Assembly (NCBI GenBank): GCA_030622265.1
Contig: JAUXGG010000031.1
Coordinates: forward strand, 1 to 10,371
Direction of reading: 5' to 3'
Length of the DNA stretch: 10,371 nucleotides
From: Candidatus Eiseniibacteriota bacterium
Lineage (GTDB): Bacteria; Arandabacterota; Arandabacteria; Arandabacterales; Arandabacteraceae
Part shown: positions 1-6,734 of the stretch, piece after piece
Position numbering within the stretch: position 1 is the stretch's first letter
Layout: every line of letters begins with the position of its first letter
Position numbers and translations under genes: made by a program
Notes under the pieces: model-generated
Database searches by the model: none
Told to the model about the DNA's origin: nothing
The model's input: the letters and a program-made list of their open reading frames with translations, nothing else

Positions 1-1033
1 CGGGGTCCTCGGCATTGATCCTGCACTCTATGGCATGTCCCCGGATCACCACATCGTCCTGCTTGATCCTCATCGGCTCGCCGGCCGCGATGCGGATCAT
101 CTCCTGGACGATATCCGTCCCGGTCACCATCTCGGTAACGCAGTGTTCCACCTGGACCCGGGTATTCATCTCTATGAAGTAGAAACTGCCGTGGCAGTCC
201 ATCAGGAATTCCACTGTCCCTGCGCTCTCATAGCCCACCGCAAGGGCACCCCTGATCGCCGCCTCACCGAGACTCTTTCTGAGCCCCTCATTGACGGCGG
301 GAGAAGGTGATTCCTCAATCAGCTTCTGGTGCTTGCGCTGCACTGAGCAGTCACGCTCACCGAGATAGACACCAGTCCCCTCGGCGTCACAGAGCACTTG
401 TATCTCGATATGCCTGGGACGTTCGATGAACTTCTCCAGGTAAACCTCGCGGTTCCCGAAGCTGGCTTCCGCCTCGTTGGCAGCGGCCATGAAGGCTTTC
501 TTGAGCTCATCATCCACCAGAGCCAGCCTCATACCCTTGCCGCCACCTCCGCCCGAAGCCTTTATCATCACGGGATAGCCGATCTCATGGGCGATTTCCA
601 TGGCATCTTCGATCTCGCTTACCGCCCCCAGGCTCCCAGGCACCACCGGTACCTTGGCCTTGAGCATCGCTTCCCTGGCTGATGCCTTGTCCCCCATTTT
701 CTTGATCACCGCGGGGCTTGGGCCGATGAACTTAACTCCACAAGACTCGCAGGCCTCGGCGAAATCCCCGTTCTCGGCCAGGAAACCGTATCCGGGATGG
801 ATGGCCTCCGCGCCCGTCACCTCGGCGGCGCTGATGATTCGGGGGACATTAAGATAGCTCTCGTGCGGCCTGGGCGGACCGATGCAGACTATCTCGTCTG
901 CGAATCTCACATGCAGGCAGTCCCGGTCGGCTTCCGAGTAAACGGCTACCGTGGAGATACCCATCTCCCGGCAGGCCCGTATCACCCGGAGAGCAATCTC
1001 TCCCCGGTTAGCTATGAGGACTTTTTTGAACAT
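1..1033 (-). CDS. accC: Biotin carboxylase subunit of acetyl-CoA carboxylase (N-terminal 344 residues, cut by window edge)
   Basis: ATP-dependent carboxylation of the biotin on AccB, the first half-reaction of acetyl-CoA carboxylase (fatty-acid synthesis, cytoplasm). The reading frame opens at ATG 1033-1031 with [20 protein letters not shown], the hallmark N-terminus of the family, and stays open to the left edge, so about 100 C-terminal residues are missing. Visible are the ATP-grasp glycine loop GGGGGKGMR (residues 161-169), K116, the HIEIQVL strand (209-215), the HQKLIEE loop near K237, and the metal and catalytic patch [12 protein letters not shown] (286-297). These match E. coli AccC active-site positions almost one for one, so an active enzyme is expected. 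It starts 21 nt after the stop of the PilT-like gene. AAGG lies immediately before the ATG, which is too close to be a good Shine-Dalgarno, so translation may be coupled to the gene upstream. The frame is not the biotin carboxylase of a longer fusion as far as can be seen. Confidence 0.97.
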   Translation of the reverse strand, partial: MFKKVLIANRGEIALRVIRACREMGISTVAVYSEADRDCLHVRFADEIVCIGPPRPHESYLNVPRIISAAEVTGAEAIHPGYGFLAENGDFAEACESCGVKFIGPSPAVIKKMGDKASAREAMLKAKVPVVPGSLGAVSEIEDAMEIAHEIGYPVMIKASGGGGGKGMRLALVDDELKKAFMAAANEAEASFGNREVYLEKFIERPRHIEIQVLCDAEGTGVYLGERDCSVQRKHQKLIEESPSPAVNEGLRKSLGEAAIRGALAVGYESAGTVEFLMDCHGSFYFIEMNTRVQVEHCVTEMVTGTDIVQEMIRIAAGEPMRIKQDDVVIRGHAIECRINAEDP

Positions 1034-1054
1034 CCTTATTCTTGTTCCGGTTCC

Positions 1055-2161
1055 TTACTCGGCTCCCATTGGTGTCCAGGCAATGTCTGACCCGGACTGG
1101 ATTCCTTTCGCTTTGATCTGTAGCGCTGTCGGACTCGAGGCATGATGGATCGCGTCCTCGAGCGTTATGACGCCCTGATTATACCATCCAAGCAATGACT
1201 GATCAAACGTCTGCATACCATATTCGGTGACGCTCTCCTCGATGATACCTTTCAAGAGAGGCGTCTTGGTCGAATCTATGAGGTACTCCTTGACGGTCTC
1301 GGTCGCGATCATCACCTCGGTCGCGGGCACTCTCCCCTCACCGTCGGACCTCGGCACCAGCCGCAAAGATATGATTGCCTGCAGTGAGGAGGCAAGCAGA
1401 AACCTTATCTCCTCATGCTGGTGCGGCGGGAAGAAGGATATCACCCTGTTGACGGCCTGCGGCGCGTCCGTCGTATGGAGCGTACTCAAGACCAGGTGTC
1501 CCGTGTTGGCGGCCGTCAAGGCTATCGACATGGTGAGCTGATCACGGATCTCACCTATGAGGATCACGTCCGGGTCCTGCCTCAAGACATGCCTCAGGGC
1601 CTCAGAGAAGCTCTTGGTATCGTTCCCCACTTCTCTCTGGTTGATCAGGCTCTTGTTGTCCCTGTGTAAGAACTCTATTGGGTCCTCGATAGTGATTATA
1701 TTCCGGTGCTGCGAGTCATTGATCGCCCTGACCATCGCGGCAAGGCTGGTGGACTTACCCGATCCCACCGTACCGGTTACCAGGATCAGCCCTCTGGGCT
1801 TGAGCGCAAGTTCGCCTATGACGGACGGCAGATTGAGCTCTTCGATCCTGGGCGGATCGAAGGGAATCAGCCTGAAAACCATGGCCGTCGAACCCCTCTG
1901 CCTGAAGAAATTGGCACGGAACCTCGCCAACCCCGGGACACCGAAAGCGAAGTCCACTTCAGAGGTGGCCTCGAATTCCTTCTTCTGCCTGGGGGTCAGG
2001 ATCTGTTCGCAAGCGCCCTCGACCTCGTCAAGGCTCGGGGGCGGGGCGTCGAGCGCTTCAAGCTCGCCGTCAACTCTGATTGTGGGACAAGTACCGACCT
2101 TGATGTGAAGATCGGACGCATTACGCTTGACGATCTCCTCAAGGAACGCCTTAATGAGCAC
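1055..2161 (-). CDS. PilT/PilU-like type IV pilus retraction ATPase
   Basis: Hexameric secretion-superfamily ATPase that would power pilus retraction (twitching, adhesion, DNA uptake) at the cytoplasmic face of the inner membrane. It has 368 residues, close to the usual PilT length (about 345-380). Motifs in order: N-terminal SDLHIKVG (16-23); Walker A GTVGSGKST (130-138); Asp box IITIEDPIEFLH (155-166); Walker B with the catalytic Glu, VILIGEIRD (199-207); His box TGHLVLSTLHT (220-230); and the C-terminal segment TEYGMQTFDQSLL. The PilT signature AIRNLIRE is replaced by a diverged TVKEYLID near 289-296, so a PilU-like or divergent PilT role is possible. The start is GTG 2161-2159, supported by an AGGAGG five bases upstream. 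It lies between accB and accC with gaps of 9 and 21 nt, so it is probably cotranscribed with fatty-acid genes. No other pilus gene is in the window. Confidence 0.92.
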   Translation of the reverse strand: MLIKAFLEEIVKRNASDLHIKVGTCPTIRVDGELEALDAPPPSLDEVEGACEQILTPRQKKEFEATSEVDFAFGVPGLARFRANFFRQRGSTAMVFRLIPFDPPRIEELNLPSVIGELALKPRGLILVTGTVGSGKSTSLAAMVRAINDSQHRNIITIEDPIEFLHRDNKSLINQREVGNDTKSFSEALRHVLRQDPDVILIGEIRDQLTMSIALTAANTGHLVLSTLHTTDAPQAVNRVISFFPPHQHEEIRFLLASSLQAIISLRLVPRSDGEGRVPATEVMIATETVKEYLIDSTKTPLLKGIIEESVTEYGMQTFDQSLLGWYNQGVITLEDAIHHASSPTALQIKAKGIQSGSDIAWTPMGAE

Positions 2162-2166
2162 GGTAG

Positions 2167-2172
2167 CCTCCT
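2167..2172 (-). promoter_or_regulatory. Shine-Dalgarno AGGAGG of the PilT-like gene
   Basis: A perfect AGGAGG reads on the minus strand and ends five bases before the GTG start at 2161. It overlaps the TAG stop of accB, so a ribosome finishing accB sits on the initiation site of the next gene. This supports the GTG start and translational coupling. Confidence 0.75.
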
Positions 2173-2623
2173 AGGATGGAGAAACCAGGAACAGGGTCTG
2201 TCCGAACTCCACAGGCTGCTCGTTCTCGACCAGGATCTTCGCGATCTTGCCTGAGACTTCGGACTCGATCTCGTTCATGAGCTTCATAGCCTCAATGATA
2301 CACACGACCTGTCCGGGCTCTACCGCGTCCCCCATCGATGCGTATGGCTTGGCTCCGGGGCCGGGCGCTCTGTAGAAGGTCCCGACCATCGGCGACTTGA
2401 TCTCCAGGAGATTCTCGTCAACCGGGGCCGGTTCGGAAACCGCCTTCCCAGCTGCCACCCTGTCCCCAAGGACGGCCTCAACCACACGCTGAGGCTCGGC
2501 ACCACCGGTCCTTGCTCTGGACTTGGTTATTCTAACCTTAGTCCACCATTTCGATACTTCTAGCTCCTCTATTTCACTAGTTTCGACAATCTCAATCAGC
2601 TTCTTAAGGAAAGATATCTTCAT
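2171..2623 (-). CDS. accB: Biotin carboxyl carrier protein of acetyl-CoA carboxylase
   Basis: Carries the biotin that is carboxylated by AccC and then passes CO2 to acetyl-CoA through AccA/AccD. The 150 residues are the usual size. The N-terminal helix-rich part ([20 protein letters not shown]) is typical. A short linker follows, then the biotinyl domain from about residue 72, with [18 protein letters not shown] (the 'thumb' region of AccB proteins) and the biotinylation motif [10 protein letters not shown], with biotin expected on K114. The thumb distinguishes it from the biotin domains of pyruvate carboxylase or OadA. ATG 2623 lies 2 nt after the efp stop, with GAGG about eight bases upstream inside efp. 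The stop is TAG. Its partner accC is in the same operon but is separated from it by the PilT-like gene, instead of being adjacent as in most bacteria. Confidence 0.96.
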   Translation of the reverse strand: MKISFLKKLIEIVETSEIEELEVSKWWTKVRITKSRARTGGAEPQRVVEAVLGDRVAAGKAVSEPAPVDENLLEIKSPMVGTFYRAPGPGAKPYASMGDAVEPGQVVCIIEAMKLMNEIESEVSGKIAKILVENEQPVEFGQTLFLVSPS

Positions 2624-2625
2624 GG

Positions 2626-3183
2626 CTACACCCTCGAGACATAATCGCCCGTACGGGTATCCACACGCACTGTGGCACCCTGCTCAACGAAAAGAGGCAC
2701 CTGGATAACCTTGCCTGTCTCCAGCTTGGCAGGTTTGGTACCCCCGGAGACAGTGTCCCCCTTGACCCCTGGATCGGTCTCGACCACCTCCAGATTCACA
2801 AAGATCGGCAGCTCGATGTCAAGCGGCTGCCCCTCACGCATCTGAACCGTCACAACCGTGTTTTCCTTCATCAACGGCGAAATGTCCTCCACCATCGAGG
2901 AGGAGATCTCGATCTGCTCATAAGTCTCAGTATTCATGAAGTGGTAGGTGTCCCCCGATCTGTAGAGGTACTGCATATTGACCTGGTCGATGCGGACGAC
3001 CTTTACCTTCTCGCCGGCGTTGAAGGTCTTGTCGATCACCCTTCCCGCGTTGAGGTTCTTGATCCTGGTACGTACGAAGGCGCCACCCTTTCCCGGCTTC
3101 ACGTGCTGGAACTCGACCACGGAATACAGTATTCCATCGATCTCAATCACCATGCCGTTTCTCAGGTCATTGGTGGTTGCCAT
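2626..3183 (-). CDS. efp: Translation elongation factor P
   Basis: Binds between the ribosomal P and E sites and rescues ribosomes stalled on polyproline stretches. At 185 residues it is full length. The N-terminal KOW-like domain carries the tip loop KPGKGGAF, with K32 at the position that is post-translationally modified in many bacteria. The modification pathway cannot be told from this window, because no epmA/epmB, earP or ymfI-type gene is present. Two OB-fold domains follow, ending in the family signature [13 protein letters not shown] 3183 is preceded by GGAGG at seven bases spacing. The gene starts 2 nt after the peptidase stop and ends 2 nt before accB. The order peptidase-efp-accB-accC is a common conserved cluster. 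Confidence 0.97.
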   Translation of the reverse strand: MATTNDLRNGMVIEIDGILYSVVEFQHVKPGKGGAFVRTRIKNLNAGRVIDKTFNAGEKVKVVRIDQVNMQYLYRSGDTYHFMNTETYEQIEISSSMVEDISPLMKENTVVTVQMREGQPLDIELPIFVNLEVVETDPGVKGDTVSGGTKPAKLETGKVIQVPLFVEQGATVRVDTRTGDYVSRV

Positions 3184-3185
3184 AT

Positions 3186-4268
3186 TTATCCTCCCACTTC
3201 CATCAGTTCTTTTGCGGCGGCGGTAAGGACATCACACCCGCCATCCCTCACGACCACGTCGTCCTCGATACGCACGCCACCCCAGCCGGGGATATAGATT
3301 CCAGGCTCGACGGTGGTGACCATGCCCGGGGCAAGGATCTCCTCGCTCTTCTTGGAGAGCCTGGGGCCCTCGTGGACCTCTAGCCCCAAGCCATGTCCAA
3401 GACCGTGGCCGAAGTTCTCACCATAGCCCTTGGCCTCGATATGGTCGCGGGCAAGAGCGTCAATGTCGCTGCAGGCTTTACCGGCCTTGATTCCATCAAT
3501 CGCCGCCCTCTGGGCCTCGAGGACAATGCCGTAGATCTCTTTCACCTTGTCCGAGGCCTTCCCTGCAACGACCGTGCGGGTCATGTCGGAGCAGTACCCG
3601 TCCCAGATTGCCCCGAAGTCCATGGTGATCAGGTCACCGTCCCTCACCACTCTCATCGATGGTGAAGCGTGCGGTAGGGATGCGTGCTCACCGGAGGCGA
3701 CAATGGTCTTAAAGGCGGGTACCTCGCTGGACTTAAGCCTCAGCATATAGTCAATCCTGGCGGCAATCCTCACCTCGGTCATGCCGGCCCGGATCTCTTT
3801 CACTATATCTGAGAAGACATCATCCGCGATCCTGGCCGCCTTCCTGAGGGTCTCGATCTCGTTCTCATCCTTGGTCTTGCGGAGATCCCCGATAAGGCCC
3901 GAGCTCAAGACTCCCGATTCGATAGGTACGGCATCTTCCGCCGCTGCCCTCAGCTTGTCATAGGCGCTATAGGAAAGCGTCCCGGCCTCGAGACCGGTCT
4001 TTCCCTTGAGCTTACCCACCATCTCGCAGATCGCCTTCAAGGCTTCCCTGGTGTCGATCCTGACCTCAACACCCCGAAAAACCTCCCCATCGGCCTGCTC
4101 CTTGTAGCGGAAATCCGTGACCAGAGTGGCCTTCTCGCCGGCGATCAGCATCATGGCCGTCGAGCCTGAGAAGCCCGATAGGTACCTCACATTATAGATA
4201 TTCGAGACCACGAGATTCTTCAGGCCCCGCTCTGCCATTTTACTGGAAACTGCTTCGATACGTCTCAC
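3186..4268 (-). CDS. M24B-family Xaa-Pro aminopeptidase / Xaa-Pro dipeptidase
   Basis: Cytoplasmic metallopeptidase that removes N-terminal residues before proline or splits Xaa-Pro dipeptides. The chosen start is GTG 4268-4266, because GGAGG lies seven bases upstream and the protein then begins with the typical (M)[15 protein letters not shown] helix. An in-frame extension to 4316 exists but has no family resemblance and would overlap the promoter. It has 360 residues: a creatinase-like N-terminal domain ([14 protein letters not shown]), then the pita-bread catalytic domain. All five metal ligands are visible: D217 in [10 protein letters not shown]228 in CSDMTRT, H292 in [14 protein letters not shown]321 in [10 protein letters not shown], and E335 in GVRIEDD. 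An active enzyme is expected. PepP and PepQ cannot be separated with certainty; the length and the [13 protein letters not shown] form fit the YqhT-like Xaa-Pro peptidases found next to efp. Confidence 0.93.
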   Translation of the reverse strand: MRRIEAVSSKMAERGLKNLVVSNIYNVRYLSGFSGSTAMMLIAGEKATLVTDFRYKEQADGEVFRGVEVRIDTREALKAICEMVGKLKGKTGLEAGTLSYSAYDKLRAAAEDAVPIESGVLSSGLIGDLRKTKDENEIETLRKAARIADDVFSDIVKEIRAGMTEVRIAARIDYMLRLKSSEVPAFKTIVASGEHASLPHASPSMRVVRDGDLITMDFGAIWDGYCSDMTRTVVAGKASDKVKEIYGIVLEAQRAAIDGIKAGKACSDIDALARDHIEAKGYGENFGHGLGHGLGLEVHEGPRLSKKSEEILAPGMVTTVEPGIYIPGWGGVRIEDDVVVRDGGCDVLTAAAKELMEVGG

Positions 4269-4275
4269 GAATGAA

Positions 4276-4280
4276 CCTCC
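4276..4280 (-). promoter_or_regulatory. Shine-Dalgarno GGAGG deciding the peptidase start
   Basis: GGAGG on the minus strand lies seven bases before GTG 4268. No comparable site precedes the longer in-frame start at 4316. Confidence 0.7.
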
Positions 4281-4300
4281 GGAGGCGCTTGTGATGTGTG

Positions 4301-4329
4301 AAGCTAACAGAGCCAAATTGGGGTGTCAA
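4301..4329 (-). promoter_or_regulatory. Sigma70-type promoter of the peptidase-efp-acc operon
   Basis: A perfect -35 TTGACA (4329-4324) is followed after 17 bases by TAGCTT (4306-4301). The -10 is preceded by TGT, giving an extended -10 (TGnTAnnnT). Transcription would start near 4294, leaving a leader of about 26 bases that contains the GGAGG of the peptidase. The element lies in the 74-base gap after the DUF4837 gene, so block A could be transcribed independently. Confidence 0.6.
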
Positions 4330-4342
4330 CAGTAAACAGAGG

Positions 4343-5362
4343 TCAGTCCTGCTCCTGCTCGCAGCACTCGAAAGTGGTAAGGACGGCCTTGAGTTCCCTC
4401 ACCAATGGGAGCTTCTCAAGGCCCGGCGCAAAGACCGAGGCATCGACCACATAGTTGCGCCGGCACTTCTCACAGGTAAAGCAGTAAGTCACGTAGAACC
4501 CGCCGATGGTATACTTCTTATTTTCCCAGGTGCCGCTTAAGACGACGCCCTCATGGCCCAGGAAGGTTCCCTCCTGGACCTCGACCGTTCCCTCGACGAT
4601 CTCATCCTGGTCCCAGAACTCCCAGGCCAGCATCTTCTTTCGCTCCAGGCACCTCGCCGCCCGATCGTTCCAGACGCCGCCTTCCCAGTAGACCGTGATC
4701 ATCCTGGCGGGCCTCTTCTTGAGTATCTTTATGACGCGCTCCGAGGTGTGGGACTCATCGACCTCATAGCCTGTGGGAAGCCGCAGGCTCCAGCCGTAAT
4801 CTGCGGCCAGACGCTCACTGAGGGCCTGCTGCTCACCCGCGTCGAAAAGCGAGCGGTTCAGCCTGGCCTGGACCTCGGCCGAGACAAATGAGAAGATGCG
4901 ATCGGCATCCGTGGCAAGCACCTGGCCGAGGTCGTCCTCTGTCGGAGCGGCGATGAGCATCACCACCTGCCCCCTCGCCCATCGCTCACGAACAGCCTTG
5001 CGGTTCAGGCTACCCTGCCTGAAGGCGTCCTTGTCAGCGCCTGCCAGGCTGAGGATCTTATCCGAGACCCGGCCTGGAGGATCCAGAAAGTCCAGGAGGA
5101 CGATGTTCTTCCTGTTCTGCTCGGCCTTGACGTCCCCCGAGGCAATCACCCGCACCGTGAACGCCTTCTCACACTGCACGGTGAGCATCTCGCGCTCGAG
5201 TATGGTCCTCAAGGCGGCGGCCTCATCGGCGCACCTGGGACTTGTGACGATAACGATCTCGCTATTGGAGCCGAAGGCCGCGATCATCCGGCGCTGGCAA
5301 GCCGATACCAGAAGAAGAACAACCAGGAGAATAACAGTAAGAGCAATCAGATGACGTTTCAC
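4343..5362 (-). CDS. DUF4837-like lipoprotein
   Basis: Function unknown. The 339 residues begin with a lipoprotein signal peptide: KRH, a long Leu/Val/Ile core, then LLVSAC with the lipid-accepting Cys at 22, so it should be membrane-anchored outside the cytoplasm. The overall layout recalls DUF4837: an early strand EIVIVTSPRC, a mid-protein NIVLLDF strand, then DYGWSLRLPTGYEV, and a C-terminal pattern VYWEGGVW ... TIGGFYVTY ... YVVDASVFAPGLEKLPLVRELKAVLTTF that ends the protein. The family match is from memory of its pattern, not from a search. Unusual are a CFTCEKC cluster (C294, C297, C300) and a CC pair (333-334) near the C-terminus. The start is GTG 5362 with GGTGG six bases upstream. 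The gene has its own promoter and a gap of 74 bases to the peptidase. Confidence 0.85.
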   Translation of the reverse strand: MKRHLIALTVILLVVLLLVSACQRRMIAAFGSNSEIVIVTSPRCADEAAALRTILEREMLTVQCEKAFTVRVIASGDVKAEQNRKNIVLLDFLDPPGRVSDKILSLAGADKDAFRQGSLNRKAVRERWARGQVVMLIAAPTEDDLGQVLATDADRIFSFVSAEVQARLNRSLFDAGEQQALSERLAADYGWSLRLPTGYEVDESHTSERVIKILKKRPARMITVYWEGGVWNDRAARCLERKKMLAWEFWDQDEIVEGTVEVQEGTFLGHEGVVLSGTWENKKYTIGGFYVTYCFTCEKCRRNYVVDASVFAPGLEKLPLVRELKAVLTTFECCEQEQD

Positions 5363-5389
5363 TTCTTTCCACCTTGCAGCATCACATTC

Positions 5390-5419
5390 CTACTATTCCC
5401 ACATATTGGGGGATGTCAA
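5390..5419 (-). promoter_or_regulatory. Promoter of the DUF4837-like gene
   Basis: A perfect TTGACA (5419-5414) is followed after 18 bases by the weak -10 TAGTAG (5395-5390). The predicted start near 5383 leaves a leader of about 20 bases holding the Shine-Dalgarno. GGAAT/ATTCC pentamers flank and overlap the element, which may be operator sites. Confidence 0.5.
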
Positions 5420-5483
5420 GAGGAATTTCGGAATTGCAGTTACAGCATAGGAATGCCAGGGCTATCGAGACGCCTGTGTGATG

Positions 5484-5507
5484 GTGATAAAGCCTGCAAG
5501 CGCAGGC
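5484..5507 (-). terminator. Weak hairpin terminator after the HtrA-like gene
   Basis: On the minus strand GCCTGC, loop GCTT, GCAGGC (5507-5492) forms a perfect six-pair GC-rich stem followed by TTTATCAC. It begins seven bases after the TGA of the HtrA-like gene. The T run is short, so termination is probably partial. It marks the end of the sigma-factor operon. Confidence 0.5.
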
Positions 5508-5514
5508 GCGCTCC

Positions 5515-6720
5515 TCAGTCCTTCTTCTCGATCTCCTCGAGCTGGGCCTCGAGCACTTCCACCTCTTCCTTAAGGTTATCGATCCGGCCCCGGACCTGCT
5601 CGGGCCTGAGCCTGAAATTCCGGAGGGTGGCCTGCCTCACATACTCGGGAACCATCCAGCCTACACGCACCCCGTCGGACAGCGCGCTGCCTTCTCTCGT
5701 GAAGGAAATGGCGACCACGTCCCCGGGTTTGGTGGCCCTTACGGCCTCGCCGAGATCTGATGTACTCCCAACACCGTGCGAGGCGAAACCTGTGATCACA
5801 TCGCCCGGCACAATCCCGATGGACTCAGCCGGGCTGCCCGGCACCACATCCATAACCACCACGCCCGAGATATCAGGCTCATCCAGTTCGGCCTTCATGT
5901 CCCTGGTGATGTTTACAACCGTGACCCCGAGAAACCCCCGCCTGTTGCTTCCCTTCTCGAGGATCTCCGCGGCAATCCCCAGGGCTCTTGCGGCCGGCAG
6001 TGCGACACTCATGTTTGAGTGCTGCAGACCCCCGCCAAACAGCATCCTGCCACCCAACCTCACGGCCTGGGCCTGCGACTGGAACGTGAGCCTGCCGATA
6101 ACCAACCCTATGACCTCACCATCGGTGTTGACCACAGGGCCGCCGATATCGCCCGGATTGATGGCAACCGAAATCCCGAACATGGAGCCCGTGCCCTCTT
6201 CCTGCCCGCCCGAGGTGATATTGCTGACCATACCGAGAGAAACCGACGGGAGCGAGCCGAAGGCATTGCCCAGGACCAGTATCACCGAACCCGGAAGCAG
6301 TCTGACCTCATCGGCGAAGCGCGCGGGCCTCAGTTCATCGGTATCTGCCCTGATGACCGCCAGGTCAGAAGCCGGGTCCACGCCGACGACCGTGCCGGGA
6401 TAGCGCGTGCCATCGCTCGTGCTGACCTCGACCGTTGTAGCGTAGCCGATCACACTTGCGGTGGTAAGGATCAGCCCGCCCTCCTCAAACACCACGCCGC
6501 ATCCCACGGTCTTGGCTGAGGCCTGCACGCTGACATGGCTCTTGTCGCCGGACACCTTAAGGCGACCCGAGTGAGCGGTGACCGAGACGATGGACTTACT
6601 CACTCCCTCGACAAGCCCGATCATCTCCTCTTCCACGTCCTTGATGCTTCGAGCCGACCCATCGGCGACTGAAGCCACCAGGACCGCGAGGCCGATAGCT
6701 AATGCGCAGAGTCCTTTCAT
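5515..6720 (-). CDS. HtrA/DegP-like secreted pseudoprotease with PDZ domain and coiled-coil tail
   Basis: An envelope HtrA homologue that is probably not a protease. The chosen start is ATG 6720 (401 residues), with GAGG six bases upstream; the in-frame GTG at 6732 has its only GAGG directly abutting it. Residues 1-24 form a signal peptide (MKGLCALAIGLAVLVASVADG). The trypsin-like domain follows, with GCGVVFEEGGLILTTASVIG, DPASDLAVIR and AINPGDIGGPVVN. In active HtrA proteins these read ...TNxHV, DxxxDLAV and GNSGGP. Here the catalytic His is Ser89 and the catalytic Ser is Ile192, while Asp119 is kept. A PDZ domain spans about 262-342 (RRGFLGVTV, GSPAESIGIVPGDVITGF). The tail (about 376-400) is a short leucine-spaced coiled coil. 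The gene starts 14 nt after the anti-sigma stop, the mucD position of algU-muc loci. It could act as sensor, scaffold or decoy. Confidence 0.9.
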   Translation of the reverse strand: MKGLCALAIGLAVLVASVADGSARSIKDVEEEMIGLVEGVSKSIVSVTAHSGRLKVSGDKSHVSVQASAKTVGCGVVFEEGGLILTTASVIGYATTVEVSTSDGTRYPGTVVGVDPASDLAVIRADTDELRPARFADEVRLLPGSVILVLGNAFGSLPSVSLGMVSNITSGGQEEGTGSMFGISVAINPGDIGGPVVNTDGEVIGLVIGRLTFQSQAQAVRLGGRMLFGGGLQHSNMSVALPAARALGIAAEILEKGSNRRGFLGVTVVNITRDMKAELDEPDISGVVVMDVVPGSPAESIGIVPGDVITGFASHGVGSTSDLGEAVRATKPGDVVAISFTREGSALSDGVRVGWMVPEYVRQATLRNFRLRPEQVRGRIDNLKEEVEVLEAQLEEIEKKD

Positions 6721-6726
6721 GCCGCA

Positions 6727-6730
6727 CCTC
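6727..6730 (-). promoter_or_regulatory. Shine-Dalgarno GAGG deciding the HtrA-like start
   Basis: GAGG on the minus strand is separated by six bases from ATG 6720. This favours that start over GTG 6732, four codons upstream, whose nearest GAGG has no spacing. Confidence 0.55.
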
Positions 6731-6734
6731 ACCC

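Noticed and set aside
1557..2254. Two plus-strand open frames of about 180 codons
   Set aside because: Both lie antisense to the PilT-like ATPase, whose Walker and His boxes are on the minus strand. No ribosome site and no recognisable product.
4269..4316. N-terminal extension of the M24 peptidase (MALLASHITSASGGSF)
   Set aside because: It has no ribosome site, does not resemble the family, and its codons overlap the predicted transcription start. GTG 4268 with GGAGG is better.
5471..5510. Possible small RNA or riboswitch in the gap after the HtrA-like gene
   Set aside because: Only one six-pair hairpin with a short T run is visible, best read as a weak terminator. No known aptamer pattern was recognised.
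5351..6403. A 350-codon plus-strand open frame, long enough to look like a gene
   Set aside because: It is antisense to the HtrA-like gene, which carries clear family motifs in the minus frame. The plus-strand product is low-complexity Ser/Thr/Pro/Leu with no recognisable domain. High GC content and codon bias open such shadows.
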